A DNA stretch of 64,000 nt. Origin: JAQAZP01 sp965531145 (GTDB lineage: Bacteria > Acidobacteriota > JAQAZP01). A program made the translations under genes and the position numbers. The stretch covers positions 1-64,000 of the forward strand of contig CBESOE010000007.1 in NCBI GenBank assembly GCA_965531145.1, read 5' to 3'. Numbering within the stretch: the first letter of the stretch is position 1; each line of letters opens with the position of its first letter. Positions 51,921 through 61,063 of the stretch are shown in pieces. Below the pieces are notes generated by a model. That model was given only the letters and a program-made list of their open reading frames with translations. It was not told the DNA's origin and did no database searches.

Positions 51921-53036
51921 ATGGGTATCAATCAGGCAGCCGGTAAACCTGAACACGACGTGACCTCCTACCTGCAGTCTCTCGACTGGTCCGAACGCGA
52001 GGAACACTGGTGGAGTGTGCTGCGTCCCCTCGGTGCCGATCCCCAGGCCCTGGGCCGGGTGGACGAGGTCGGCCGTACCATCGATGATCTGCCCCGCTGG
52101 GCCATCGAGGTCCGGCAGCAGATACGTGATTTTTCGCCCTGCCACTACAGTTATCCCCATGCTCTGGAGCTGCTGCTGGAGGGCGTGGGCGACGAAGCCC
52201 CCGACCCGAGTTTTCGCGGCTGCCGCAGCGTCAGTGACAGCCGGCGGGACGAGGCCCGGCACCAGGCCGGCATCCTGCAGAAGTGGGTCAGTGCCAAGGG
52301 ACGCCTCGACGTGCCCTCTTCCCGTGAAGAGCACTGTCCCGACGTCAATCCCCGGGAAATGCTGACCACCCTGGGCAAGGCCAGCCCGGGAAAATTGTCC
52401 CAGTTGAAACGGCTGCTGTCGGTTCTCAGCCGTGAGCGGAAAAAGGGCGGCGGGATGGAGAGTTTCTCGCTCAACGGCTGGAAGCTCAAGCAGCCGCTGC
52501 GCGAACCGCTGGTCTGCGACCAGGCCGGGTGCGGGTGCCTCGCGTCGGAGGGCGGGGACGAGCGGGTCTTTGCCAACAATCCCGTATGCCACTTCAAGTA
52601 TTTCCTCTTCGTCAACTTTCACCTCACCGGCATCGGCACTGACGGGCGGAAGCTCGACGTGCTCTCCCGGCGCCGGATCGAGCGGGAATACAAGAAACGG
52701 GTGAGCCATATTCGGCACTACATCAAGGCGCTGGACAGGTGGTTGGCCAGCGAGGGGTTCGCCCGGGCCGTGCAGAGCGGCGGCGAGAACGGCGAACAGG
52801 TGCGCCGGGTTTACTCGCTGCTGGGCAGCGCCACGCTGGTGAAGCGCTGGCTGGTCTCATCGATCAGGGAAACCCTGGCCGTGTTCGGAGATTACTTTGA
52901 CAAGCAGATCGTCCCCCTGTGGGAGATGTCCTGCGCCGCTGCCAGCCCGGCGACAAGCGATTCCGCCACGCAGGATGACGCCGGGCATGGCGACGATTTC
53001 GCCGAAGAAGACAGCGACTTCGAGAATGACCACTGA
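51921..53036 (+). CDS. Hypothetical protein with a central cysteine cluster
   Basis: A 371-residue soluble protein I do not recognise. Its middle part has CDQAGCGC (around residue 200) followed by NPVCHFKYFLFVNFHLTG, which could bind a metal, and two further Cys near residues 90 and 138. The C-terminus (after 350) is a disordered acidic tail ending EEDSDFENDH. Start at ATG 51921, after GTGGAG and downstream of a good promoter; the longer frame upstream runs through that promoter. It appears to begin a transcript including the C-N hydrolase and FAD genes. Confidence 0.6.
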   Translation: MGINQAAGKPEHDVTSYLQSLDWSEREEHWWSVLRPLGADPQALGRVDEVGRTIDDLPRWAIEVRQQIRDFSPCHYSYPHALELLLEGVGDEAPDPSFRGCRSVSDSRRDEARHQAGILQKWVSAKGRLDVPSSREEHCPDVNPREMLTTLGKASPGKLSQLKRLLSVLSRERKKGGGMESFSLNGWKLKQPLREPLVCDQAGCGCLASEGGDERVFANNPVCHFKYFLFVNFHLTGIGTDGRKLDVLSRRRIEREYKKRVSHIRHYIKALDRWLASEGFARAVQSGGENGEQVRRVYSLLGSATLVKRWLVSSIRETLAVFGDYFDKQIVPLWEMSCAAASPATSDSATQDDAGHGDDFAEEDSDFENDH

Positions 53037-53072
53037 CCCGCCCTGGCCGCCGCGGCGGGTGATTGAAACTTC

Positions 53073-53888
53073 GTGACCACACTCACCATCAGCCTCTTTC
53101 AGCTCGACTACCGCCCTGGCGATTCCGCCGGCCGCCTCGAGCGCGTGCGTGCCGCGGCCGGCGAGGCCTCGTCCCGCGGTTCTTCGCTGCTGCTGCTGCC
53201 GGAGCTCTGGTATTCAGGCTATGATCTGGCCAACTCGGCGGCGCTGGCCGTGCCCATGGGCGAGGGGCATTTCAACCAGGTGGCTCAACTGGCCCGGGAG
53301 CAGCGGCTGCACATCTGCGGCAGCCTGCTCTGCCGGGAGGGGGACGGCACCGTGCGCAACCGGGCCGTACTGTATGGCCCGGGGGGCGAGCTGATCGGTT
53401 GGTATGACAAGCTGCACCTCTTCCCCAAGTTGCGCGAGGATCGCTATTTTCTCGCCGGGGATCGCCTGCCGCAGTTTGACCTCCCCTGGGGCCGGACGGC
53501 CATGGCCATCTGTTACGACCTGCGTTTCCCCGAGTTGTTCCGTCACTATGCGCTGAACGGCGATCCGCAACTGGTGCTGGTGCCCTCGGCCTGGCCTGAA
53601 CCGCGGCTGAAGTATTTCACCTTGATGACCCGGGCCCGGGCCTGCGAGAACCAGTGTTTTGTCGCCTCCTGCAATCGCGCCGGCCAGGGCGGGGACGGCG
53701 AGCCGGCATTCGGTAAATCCCTGGCAGCTGATCCCTGGGGCGAGCTGCTGGCCGAGGCGGGTCGTGACGAAGAACTGCTCACCGTGGAGCTTCCCCTGGG
53801 CCGCATCGGCAAGTCCCGAGCCCAGCTGGACCTGCGCGGCGACCTGCGCCGCGACCTCTTCTACCCCCACCGGGAGCCATCCCGGTGA
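53073..53888 (+). CDS. Nitrilase-superfamily C-N hydrolase
   Basis: A 271-residue C-N hydrolase. The Glu-Lys-Cys triad is E44 (LLPELWYSG), K113 (YDKLHLFP) and C147 (AICYDLRFPE). These hydrolyse or transfer amides; the form is closest to the omega-amidase/NIT2-like or carbamoyl-type subfamilies (by pattern, not searched). The GTG start has only a weak ribosome site. It overlaps the FAD-protein gene by 4 nt. Confidence 0.88.
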   Translation: MTTLTISLFQLDYRPGDSAGRLERVRAAAGEASSRGSSLLLLPELWYSGYDLANSAALAVPMGEGHFNQVAQLAREQRLHICGSLLCREGDGTVRNRAVLYGPGGELIGWYDKLHLFPKLREDRYFLAGDRLPQFDLPWGRTAMAICYDLRFPELFRHYALNGDPQLVLVPSAWPEPRLKYFTLMTRARACENQCFVASCNRAGQGGDGEPAFGKSLAADPWGELLAEAGRDEELLTVELPLGRIGKSRAQLDLRGDLRRDLFYPHREPSR

Positions 53889-55573
53889 GCCGCGGTGACG
53901 CCGCCACCTTCCGTCTGGACGGCCTCGAATTTTCTCTTGCCGACGACCCGGGCGGCGAAGACGCTCTGCGGGATTGGCTCTGCACCATGGCCGGTCCGGA
54001 GGCTGACCAGGTGGGGCCGCTGCGGATCCTCCGCCGCAGCCTTGATGCTCGCCGGAAGAATCGCCAGTTGTTCCTCTACTCGGTGCTGGTGGTGCTGGGC
54101 GCCGGTGCGCGGCACGCCCTGGATCGGGCATTTGACGCAGCTGAACGGCCGCTGACCCAACCGGCGGATCAGGTGGTGGATGAGTTGTCCATGCCGTGGT
54201 CCGGTGAAGGCGCTCCGGCCGTGCACCCGGCGCAACCTGGACCGGCGGCAGTGGTGGGGAGCGGGCCGGCCGGCCTCTTCGCCGCCCTGCGTCTGGCCGC
54301 CGCCGGGATAGCGGTGACACTCTTTGAACGTGGGGACCCGGTGGAGCAGAGGGTCCACCGGGTGAATCGGATCCGCGAGGGAACGGAACTGGATCCGGAG
54401 AGCAATATCCAGTTCGGTGAGGGGGGAGCGGGAACCTTCTCCGACGGCAAGCTCTACAGCGGGACCAGTGACGGGCGACGGCGGCTGGTGCTGCGGACGC
54501 TGGCCGAGTTCGGGGCGCCGCCGGACATCCTCTACGAGTCTCGCCCCCACGTTGGCAGCGACCGTCTGCGTGGTGTTCTGCTGCAGTTTCGCCAGCGTCT
54601 ACAGGAACTGGGGTGCGAGTTCCGTTTCCGCACCCGGGTCAGCGGCCTGCGCATAACCCCGGAATCCACCGACGGAGATACGAGACAGCTGGAGGGACTG
54701 GAACTGGAAACCGGGGAGTTCTTCCCCTGCCGGCGGGCGGTGCTGGCCCTCGGCCACAGCGCCCGGGACAGTTTTCGCATGCTGGCCGCCGCCGGCCTCG
54801 ATCTGCGGTTGAAGCCTTTTGCCGCCGGGTTTCGCGTGGAGCACCCCCAGGAACTGATCGACACCATCCAGTACGGTTCGGCGGGCCGGGTGGCCGGGCT
54901 GCCTCCGGCGGAATACCGGGTGGCGGTAAAGACCGTTGCCGGCCGCGGGGTGTACAGCTTCTGCATGTGCCCCGGCGGGGAGGTGGTGGCCGCCGCTTCC
55001 GGCCCTGGCCAGTCGGTGACCAACGGGATGAGCCTGCGGGCCCGCGGCACCCGCTGGGCCAACAGCGGTATCGTCACCGGCATCGACAGCGCTGCAGTCG
55101 GGTGCCCGGCAGGGGACGAGCCGCTGGCCGGGCTGCGCTGGCAGGAGGAGATGGAGCAGAAGGCCTGGTGCCTGGGCGGCAGCGGAGGGTTGGCCCCGGC
55201 CCAGCGGGTCACCTCGTTTCTCCAGGGCCGGCTGGACAACGACCTGCCTGAGTCGAGCTACCGGCCCGGCCTGCTGGCCGCCCGGCTGGACCACTGTTTC
55301 GGTGAAGAGGTGACCGCTTCCCTCCGTGAAGGCCTGCGGCTCATCGACCGCCGGATGCGCGGGTTCGTCACCGATGACGCCCTGCTCATCGGGGTGGAAA
55401 CCCGCACCTCGTCCCCCCTGCGCTGCCAGCGGGACGAGCAGGGGCGGGCTACGGGGATCGACGGCCTGTACCCCGCCGGGGAGGGGGCGGGCCATGCCGG
55501 GGGGATCATCAGTTCCGCCGTGGACGGCCTGAAAACCGCTGAAAGCATCCTTGAAAAGATCACCTCTCGCTGA
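53885..55573 (+). CDS. FAD-dependent oxidoreductase of the COG2509 type
   Basis: A 562-residue flavoprotein. An N-terminal region of about 110 residues, related to the ferredoxin-like part of this family, precedes the FAD Rossmann site VVGSGPAGLFAALRLA (about 120-135). Then ESNIQFGEGGAGTFSDGKLY, a hallmark of the family, and the second dinucleotide segment near the C-terminus (LYPAGEGAGHAGGI). The family's physiological reaction is not settled. It is the last gene of its transcript; a strong terminator stands downstream at 55746. Confidence 0.85.
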   Translation: MSRGDAATFRLDGLEFSLADDPGGEDALRDWLCTMAGPEADQVGPLRILRRSLDARRKNRQLFLYSVLVVLGAGARHALDRAFDAAERPLTQPADQVVDELSMPWSGEGAPAVHPAQPGPAAVVGSGPAGLFAALRLAAAGIAVTLFERGDPVEQRVHRVNRIREGTELDPESNIQFGEGGAGTFSDGKLYSGTSDGRRRLVLRTLAEFGAPPDILYESRPHVGSDRLRGVLLQFRQRLQELGCEFRFRTRVSGLRITPESTDGDTRQLEGLELETGEFFPCRRAVLALGHSARDSFRMLAAAGLDLRLKPFAAGFRVEHPQELIDTIQYGSAGRVAGLPPAEYRVAVKTVAGRGVYSFCMCPGGEVVAAASGPGQSVTNGMSLRARGTRWANSGIVTGIDSAAVGCPAGDEPLAGLRWQEEMEQKAWCLGGSGGLAPAQRVTSFLQGRLDNDLPESSYRPGLLAARLDHCFGEEVTASLREGLRLIDRRMRGFVTDDALLIGVETRTSSPLRCQRDEQGRATGIDGLYPAGEGAGHAGGIISSAVDGLKTAESILEKITSR

Positions 55574-55625
55574 ACAAGCGGTAAATAGGAGGAACTCCCA
55601 TCTGTCACTGCGAAGAGCCCGTTCT

Positions 55626-55715
55626 TGTCATTGCGAGAAGCCGCAGGCGACGAAGCAATCTCTTCTGCGTCAGTGCCATTGTCGGAGAGATTGCTGTGCT
55701 GCGCTCGCAATGACA
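55626..55715. repeat. dispersed-type palindromic repeat (CATTGCGAG family)
   Basis: TGTCATTGCGAG (55626-55637) and its exact reverse complement CTCGCAATGACA (55704-55715) flank AGCAATCT / AGATTGCT inner arms. A nested palindrome of about 90 bp with this core is seen as a dispersed intergenic repeat in many bacteria. It lies between convergent genes, next to the terminator at 55746. Confidence 0.7.
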
Positions 55716-55745
55716 GGTGCGGGCTCCTCGCGAAGACACGTATAT

Positions 55746-55778
55746 AAAAAGGCCCTCCCGTTGGGGAGGGCCTTTTTT
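55746..55778. terminator. bidirectional rho-independent terminator
   Basis: AAAAAGGCCCTCCC (55746-55759), loop GTTG and GGGAGGGCCTTTTT (55764-55777) form a perfect 14-bp stem with an A tract on one side and T tract on the other. It serves the FAD gene (plus) and the TonB receptor gene (minus), whose stop is 50 bp away. Confidence 0.93.
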
Positions 55779-55830
55779 GTGCCGAGCCCCGCTTCCCCGG
55801 TTGCCCGGGAAAGCGGGGAGGGAATCCAGG

Positions 55831-58593
55831 TTAGAAGGTGAACCGCAGACCGAACCGCCAGGAGCGCGGGGTCTGACGATACTTCGGCCGACCGAAGGGG
55901 TTGCCGCCCGTGGCTTCGGGGTCGTCCCACTCCCAGACGGTCATGATCTGGTCGTCGCCAAGCAGGTTGAGCACGTCGAGGAACGCGCCGATGGCATAAC
56001 GGCTGCCGAAGGGGAAGGTCTTCTCCAGATGGAGATCGAACCAGGAGGCGGCCGGCAGGGTGTAGGTGCCGCGGCCCTCGGGGAAGGCCATGTAGTCGTT
56101 GTAGCCGCCGCCAACGTATCCCCTTCTGGAATACGCCAGGCCTGAGCTGTACTCAAAGGCGAGGCCCACATCCACATCCCACGGTGCACGGTAGAGACCG
56201 TTCAGCTTCAGGTGGTGGGTGATGTCATCGGGCAGCAAGCCGTACCAGCCGGCGTCATCGTAGATGTTGCCCAGGCCATACCAGGTGTCATCCGGGGGCG
56301 CGTTGGGATCGGCATCCATGAACACACCGATGGTGTCCGAGCTGCCGCCGCTGTCTCCCCACTCACCCTGGCCGGGGTTGGTGCCCTTTGACTCGCCCCA
56401 GGTGTAGGAGCCGAAGACCATGAAGTTGTTCGACATCGCCTTGTGGTAGGTCAGTTCCACACCTTCGTAGTCACGCCGCTTCAGACTGGGGTTGGTCACC
56501 AGCCAGTCGCCCGACTCAAGCACCACGTCCTCGATGAGGTCGCGGGTCTTACCGTTGATGTAACGAAGGCCCATGGCCTGGGTGTCGGTGAGTTTGCGTT
56601 CGTAGCCGATGATGAACTTGTCCTGGTGGTGCGGTTTGAGGTTGGGGTCAAAGCCGTCCAGCGGGAAGAGGGGCTCGCCCTCGTTGCCGCCCTGGGTGAA
56701 GTTGTAGTCCCAGGTGCCGTTGTAGGTGGTGCCGTCGACGTCGGTCCACTGGCCGGTGCCATCGGGGTTCCAAAGGTAGTTGTGGTAGGAACTGGTGGAG
56801 GATGAGTTCATCACCCAGCTCATGTTCAGGCCGGTGAAGTCGTAGAAACGGCCCCAGAAGACCTTGGCCACGTTCACCGAGTCCTTGGTGATGTCCCAGA
56901 TCGCGCCGATCCGCGGGGCATGGGAATCGATGTCAAAATAGGTCACGCCCTCGTTGTTCTGCATCTCCAACTGCTCGTAGCGGTAACCGAGGTTGAGGGT
57001 CACGTTTTCCGCCACGTCCCAGGTGTCCTGAAGGAAGGCCACTGTCCCTTCGTTGGTGTTGCTATCGCCTTCCACCTGGAAGCGGACGTCGAGGCTCTCC
57101 GGCGCGCCTTCATAGTAGGTGTAGTCGTAGCCGTTGCCGGGCAGCAGGTTGACTTCAAACTTGTCGGCTTCCAGGTATTCCAGACCGACCTTCAGCGAGT
57201 GGTCGCCCAGGACGTCATCGATGTAGTGGGTGTAGTGCAGTTTGTAGTCGTACTGGGTGGTGTCGTAACCGTAGGTTGAGGCGCCGCCCCAGGTCGCGCT
57301 GGTGCCGCGGTCGAAATACTGGGCGTTGGTGGTGTCGCCGTAGGGAACGATATTCCGGTCCACCGTGGTGCTGCCGAACTTGAACTCGATAAAGGAGTCG
57401 GGGGTCAGGATGCCGCGGTAGATGGCCCCGAAGTGGTCCAGGTCCCGGGTGTCGTAGCGCTGGGACTCGGGAGCCGTGTCGAAATCGTCACGGAACGAGC
57501 GGTCAAAGCGCTGGCCGATCCAGGAGGCGTTTATCGAGTGGTTTTCGGTGATGGACCAGGTCATCTTGAGGAAGGGGGCGATGTTCTCGTCCTCGCGCTC
57601 ATACTCGTAGCCGTAGTTGGCAAACTGGCTGGATTCTTTCCAGGTCTGGTCGAGATACTCGAGGGAACCGAAATACCACAGCTTGTCCTGGACGATGGGC
57701 CCGCCGATGTTGAACACCGGGATGAAGTATTCCTGCTCCACCGCACCCACCGCCGAACCGTCGACGTTCTGCTCCGGGTTGCCATCGCCGGGGATGAGCC
57801 AGGAAGTGATCAAGCTGCCTTCGAGGCTGTTACCACCACTCTTGGTGATCACGTTGGCCACCAGGCCGGTGGCCCGGCCATACTCGGCGGCGAAGCCGTC
57901 GGTGAGGATCTGGATCTCCTCGATGGCGTCGAAGTTGATGTTGTGGCCGTAGCCGTTGGTTTCCGGGTTGCGGGCCGAGATGCCGTCAATGAGGAAGTTG
58001 TTCCCCACCTGGCCCTCACCGCGGGTGCTCGGGTTACCGTCGCCCGCACCGCCATACTGGGTGTCGGTGCGGCCCTGGACGCCGGGGACGAAATTGAACA
58101 GATCCTGGTAACTGCGGGTGGTGGGCAGCCGCGCCATCGCGTCCGATTCGAAGGATGTTCCCACCGCGGTGGTGGTGACGTCGATCACCGGCGCCTGGGC
58201 GATTACGGTGACTTCTTCGGAGACCTGGGCCGGGGGCAGCTCGATATCGACCATGGTTTCGGTGCCCAGCTGAACTCTGATCTCGGTCTGGATGACGGTG
58301 TGGTAACCGTCCATTTGGGCCTTGACGGTGTAGCGCCCGGGTGGGACCTGGACAAAGCGGTAGTTGCCTTCGGCGTCGGTAACTGCCTTCCTTGTGCCCT
58401 GGAGATTGTCAGATTCAATACTTACCGTTGCACCGGGAAGCGGGAGTCCTTCGGCGTCCATGATCACGCCTTCAATGGTTCCCACCTCGGCTGCCATTGC
58501 TTCCTGAACTGGAAGCGCCCACATGAACAGGAGAATGAGCGCCACTCCCAGAGCAGCGTGCATCGAGGTTCTCGCGAACTTCAGTTTGCTCAT
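55831..58593 (-). CDS. Oar-like TonB-dependent receptor with carboxypeptidase-regulatory domain
   Basis: A 920-residue outer-membrane protein. Signal peptide (about 1-34, ending AMAA), then a CarboxypepD_reg-like domain (GTIEGVIMDAEGLPLPGATV, about 38-120). The plug domain follows, with AVGTSFESDAMARLPTTRSY and NNFLIDGISARNPETNGYG (family core IDG...N), then a long beta-barrel ending GLRFTF with the C-terminal aromatic needed for outer-membrane insertion. Such receptors import large ligands or secrete proteins with TonB energy. ATG 58593 lies nine bases after AGGAGGA; GTG 58602 is an alternative. The leader upstream is long (see 58594-59151). Confidence 0.9.
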   Translation of the reverse strand: MSKLKFARTSMHAALGVALILLFMWALPVQEAMAAEVGTIEGVIMDAEGLPLPGATVSIESDNLQGTRKAVTDAEGNYRFVQVPPGRYTVKAQMDGYHTVIQTEIRVQLGTETMVDIELPPAQVSEEVTVIAQAPVIDVTTTAVGTSFESDAMARLPTTRSYQDLFNFVPGVQGRTDTQYGGAGDGNPSTRGEGQVGNNFLIDGISARNPETNGYGHNINFDAIEEIQILTDGFAAEYGRATGLVANVITKSGGNSLEGSLITSWLIPGDGNPEQNVDGSAVGAVEQEYFIPVFNIGGPIVQDKLWYFGSLEYLDQTWKESSQFANYGYEYEREDENIAPFLKMTWSITENHSINASWIGQRFDRSFRDDFDTAPESQRYDTRDLDHFGAIYRGILTPDSFIEFKFGSTTVDRNIVPYGDTTNAQYFDRGTSATWGGASTYGYDTTQYDYKLHYTHYIDDVLGDHSLKVGLEYLEADKFEVNLLPGNGYDYTYYEGAPESLDVRFQVEGDSNTNEGTVAFLQDTWDVAENVTLNLGYRYEQLEMQNNEGVTYFDIDSHAPRIGAIWDITKDSVNVAKVFWGRFYDFTGLNMSWVMNSSSTSSYHNYLWNPDGTGQWTDVDGTTYNGTWDYNFTQGGNEGEPLFPLDGFDPNLKPHHQDKFIIGYERKLTDTQAMGLRYINGKTRDLIEDVVLESGDWLVTNPSLKRRDYEGVELTYHKAMSNNFMVFGSYTWGESKGTNPGQGEWGDSGGSSDTIGVFMDADPNAPPDDTWYGLGNIYDDAGWYGLLPDDITHHLKLNGLYRAPWDVDVGLAFEYSSGLAYSRRGYVGGGYNDYMAFPEGRGTYTLPAASWFDLHLEKTFPFGSRYAIGAFLDVLNLLGDDQIMTVWEWDDPEATGGNPFGRPKYRQTPRSWRFGLRFTF

Positions 58594-59151
58594 TCCGATC
58601 ACTCCTCCTTTCGGCCGGTACGGGGGAGCACTGGCTCCGCCGCTGGCGGGCCGATCTGTTTTTTTTCTTTTTTCTTGTTGTTATGTATTGCTTGTTCCGC
58701 CGCGTTGTTCACCGGTTACGGTGCGGCCTGTCAGGCATTCACCTCCTTTCTTCCTCCACCGGCCCGCAAGGCCGGACGTTGACCGATGTCACGGCCGGAT
58801 TCGTACCTACTCAACCGCTTGCACACCAAGGGTATCGGCAACAGGGCCCGCCCTGTTGAATGGCATCGGATCGATTCTCCGAACCCCATTGCCTGCAGAG
58901 TGCGGTTGTTCCGGTCATTGAAACCAGTCCAGAACACATGAGTTGCAATTTTACTGCCATGATTAGTTGGTTAAACTCTTATGGCCCGTTTATACCAAAT
59001 TGGTGAAAACTTTACAAGTTACCTCCGGTCGGACCGTGGGTGGCTGTTTGGGAAGCTCCTTTTCTATCCATTTTCTTGGAGATTGGTTCAAGATTTTGAA
59101 GTGTGGCGCAAGGAGGGAGCCGGGTGATGATCCCGGCATCCCTGCATATGA
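58594..59151. other. long intergenic region between divergent TonB-receptor and transporter genes
   Basis: About 560 bp with no gene that I can support. It holds an A/T-rich tract on the minus leader (58654-58690), AGGAGGTGA with an ATG three bases on (58736-58738) that opens a 9-codon reading, and a GCCGGG/CCCGGC hairpin at 59119-59137. A riboswitch was looked for (cobalamin, cyclic-di-GMP) and not recognised. The length suggests regulatory content for the receptor gene. Confidence 0.4.
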
Positions 59152-59180
59152 TTGACATGGAAAGGGGTTGAAGGTATTCT
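59152..59180 (+). promoter_or_regulatory. sigma-70 promoter of the ion-transporter gene
   Basis: Perfect TTGACA (59152-59157), a 17-bp spacer and TATTCT (59175-59180). Start expected near 59187, with about 90 nt of leader to GTG 59276. An in-frame ATG-type start at 59168 falls inside this promoter and is therefore unlikely. Confidence 0.6.
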
Positions 59181-59275
59181 GCCAAGGTTGTGCGCGAAAC
59201 GTTCATGAGCCATGGATTTCCTCGGGGATCGTGGGATTTGACCCTCCTTCCCCATTCCGGATACGGAGTGACGTG

Positions 59276-60922
59276 GTGGGTGACCTGAAGAATTTTCCCC
59301 GGATATGGTTGATTCCAGGCGTGGTGGCTGCTGTGGTGCTGATCATCGCCGGGGCTGCAGGCTCAGCGGCCCACGGGTCCCCCACTCTGCTCAACGAGCA
59401 GGACGGTGCCAGCGAAACGCTGACCGTAAACGGTATGAGCGATGACGAGCCGCTGCGTTCAGCCGTTGACCAGGGTGCATCCGGCGGGGGAGGGGTGGTC
59501 CTCGCCTCCGATCCGGGGGAAGCTCACCAGGAGGGAGAGCCCGGTCATGACGCCGGTAACGGTGACCACGGGCCGGGACTGGGGCAGCAACTGCCGTTGT
59601 GGAGCGTGATCCCCTTTGCCGGAATCCTGCTCTCCATCGCCCTCTTCCCGCTGGTGGCGCCGAAATTCTGGCATCACCACTTCCCGAAAATCTCTGCGGC
59701 CTGGGCGGTACTCTTTGCCGTTCCCTTCCTCCTCGCCTTCCGCGGCGAGGCGTGGTACGAAATTCTGCATATCTATTTTATTGACTACATCCCGTTCATC
59801 ATCCTGCTCTGGGCGCTTTACACCGTCTCCGGGGGTATCCGGGTCAAGGGGTCTCTGCGCGGTACGCCGGCAGTGAACTGCCTGCTGCTGCTCATCGGCA
59901 CGGCCATCGCTTCCTGGGTGGGCACCACCGGGGCGGCCATGCTGCTGATCCGGCCTCTGTTGCGGGCCAACCAGGATCGCCGGAACAAGGTGCACACGGT
60001 GGTCTTCTTCATCTTCCTCGTGGCCAATGTGGGCGGTTCGCTCACCCCGCTGGGTGATCCGCCGCTGTTTCTCGGGTTCCTCCACGGCGTCCCCTTCTTC
60101 TGGACCCTGAAACTGCTTCCAGAGATGCTCTTCGTGGTGGTCTGCCTCATTTCCATCTACTTCGCCCTGGACAGCTACCACTACCGGCGGGAGGTCCGCG
60201 ACGGTGGCGGTATCCCCGAAGGTGGTGAACGGGAAGCCATCGGGTTCGAGGGGCTGCACAACCTGCTTTTCCTCGGCGGAGTTCTCGGTGCGGTGATCGT
60301 CAGCGGTTTCTGGAGGCCCGGGTCCTACAACCTGCTGGGCGTCCATATGGAGATCCAGAACAGTTTCCGTGACGTCATGCTGGTCGGCCTGGGGCTGCTC
60401 TCCCTCTGGACCACGAAGAAGGCGGTGCGCAAGGCCAATGAGTTCAGTTGGTTTCCCATCACCGAGGTGGCCTACCTCTTTGCCGGCATCTTCATGACCA
60501 TCATTCCCGCCCTGGCCATCCTCAAGGCGGGGAGCGAGGGGGCGTTGGCCCCGATGCTGAGCCTGATCAAGGAGCCGGTGCACTACTTCTGGGTGGTGGG
60601 GACGCTTTCCAGCTTCCTCGACAACGCCCCCACCTACCTGACGTTCCTCAACTCGGCGCTGGGACAGTTCCATGCCGGCATGCCCGAGCTGCAGGCGGTG
60701 CATGCGCTGATCCGCGACCAGGAGATCTATCTCAAGGCCATTGCCACCGGGGCTGTTTTCATGGGGGCGAACACCTATATCGGCAACGCGCCCAATTTCA
60801 TGGTCAAGTCCATTGCCGAGGAGTCGGGGGTGGCCATGCCGAGCTTTTTCGGCTACATGATTCGCTACTCCTTGATTTTCCTGGTCCCGGTGTTCGTGCT
60901 GGTCACCATCATATTCTTTTAA
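59276..60922 (+). CDS. CitMHS_2/NhaD-type ion transporter
   Basis: A 548-residue membrane protein of the ion-transporter superfamily. One N-terminal helix (about 8-30) is followed by a hydrophilic Gly/His/Glu linker (about 40-105), then about twelve helices starting LPLWSVIPFAGILLSIALFP. Motifs typical of the group include WVGTTGAAMLLIRPLL and LTPLGDPPLFLGFLHG, and a matching inverted half, FLDNAPTYLTFLN and FMGANTYIGNAPNFMVKS. This symmetry is of the NhaD/CitMHS/ArsB fold. It probably exchanges sodium for protons or moves an organic anion. GTG 59276 has GGAG seven bases before. Confidence 0.85.
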   Translation: MGDLKNFPRIWLIPGVVAAVVLIIAGAAGSAAHGSPTLLNEQDGASETLTVNGMSDDEPLRSAVDQGASGGGGVVLASDPGEAHQEGEPGHDAGNGDHGPGLGQQLPLWSVIPFAGILLSIALFPLVAPKFWHHHFPKISAAWAVLFAVPFLLAFRGEAWYEILHIYFIDYIPFIILLWALYTVSGGIRVKGSLRGTPAVNCLLLLIGTAIASWVGTTGAAMLLIRPLLRANQDRRNKVHTVVFFIFLVANVGGSLTPLGDPPLFLGFLHGVPFFWTLKLLPEMLFVVVCLISIYFALDSYHYRREVRDGGGIPEGGEREAIGFEGLHNLLFLGGVLGAVIVSGFWRPGSYNLLGVHMEIQNSFRDVMLVGLGLLSLWTTKKAVRKANEFSWFPITEVAYLFAGIFMTIIPALAILKAGSEGALAPMLSLIKEPVHYFWVVGTLSSFLDNAPTYLTFLNSALGQFHAGMPELQAVHALIRDQEIYLKAIATGAVFMGANTYIGNAPNFMVKSIAEESGVAMPSFFGYMIRYSLIFLVPVFVLVTIIFF

Positions 60923-61063
60923 TTAATGCTGTAACGTTTTGAGCCCTGATCCATCTAATAGGTGTAAGAGGTGGTCTGCTGAATAGCCGGTAGCCACGGT
61001 GAGGATGATTTGAAGATGGACAACGGGACAACTGATACAAAACCGGAAAAGAAGGGGAAAAAG

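Noticed and set aside
58709..58738. A 9-codon minus-strand reading (MPDRPHRNR) after AGGAGG, considered as a leader peptide for the TonB receptor
   Set aside because: The spacing from AGGAGG to ATG is only 3 nt and no attenuator structure is clear downstream.
57433..58782. A 449-codon plus-strand frame over the TonB receptor start
   Set aside because: Antisense shadow; the minus strand has signal peptide, plug and barrel features.
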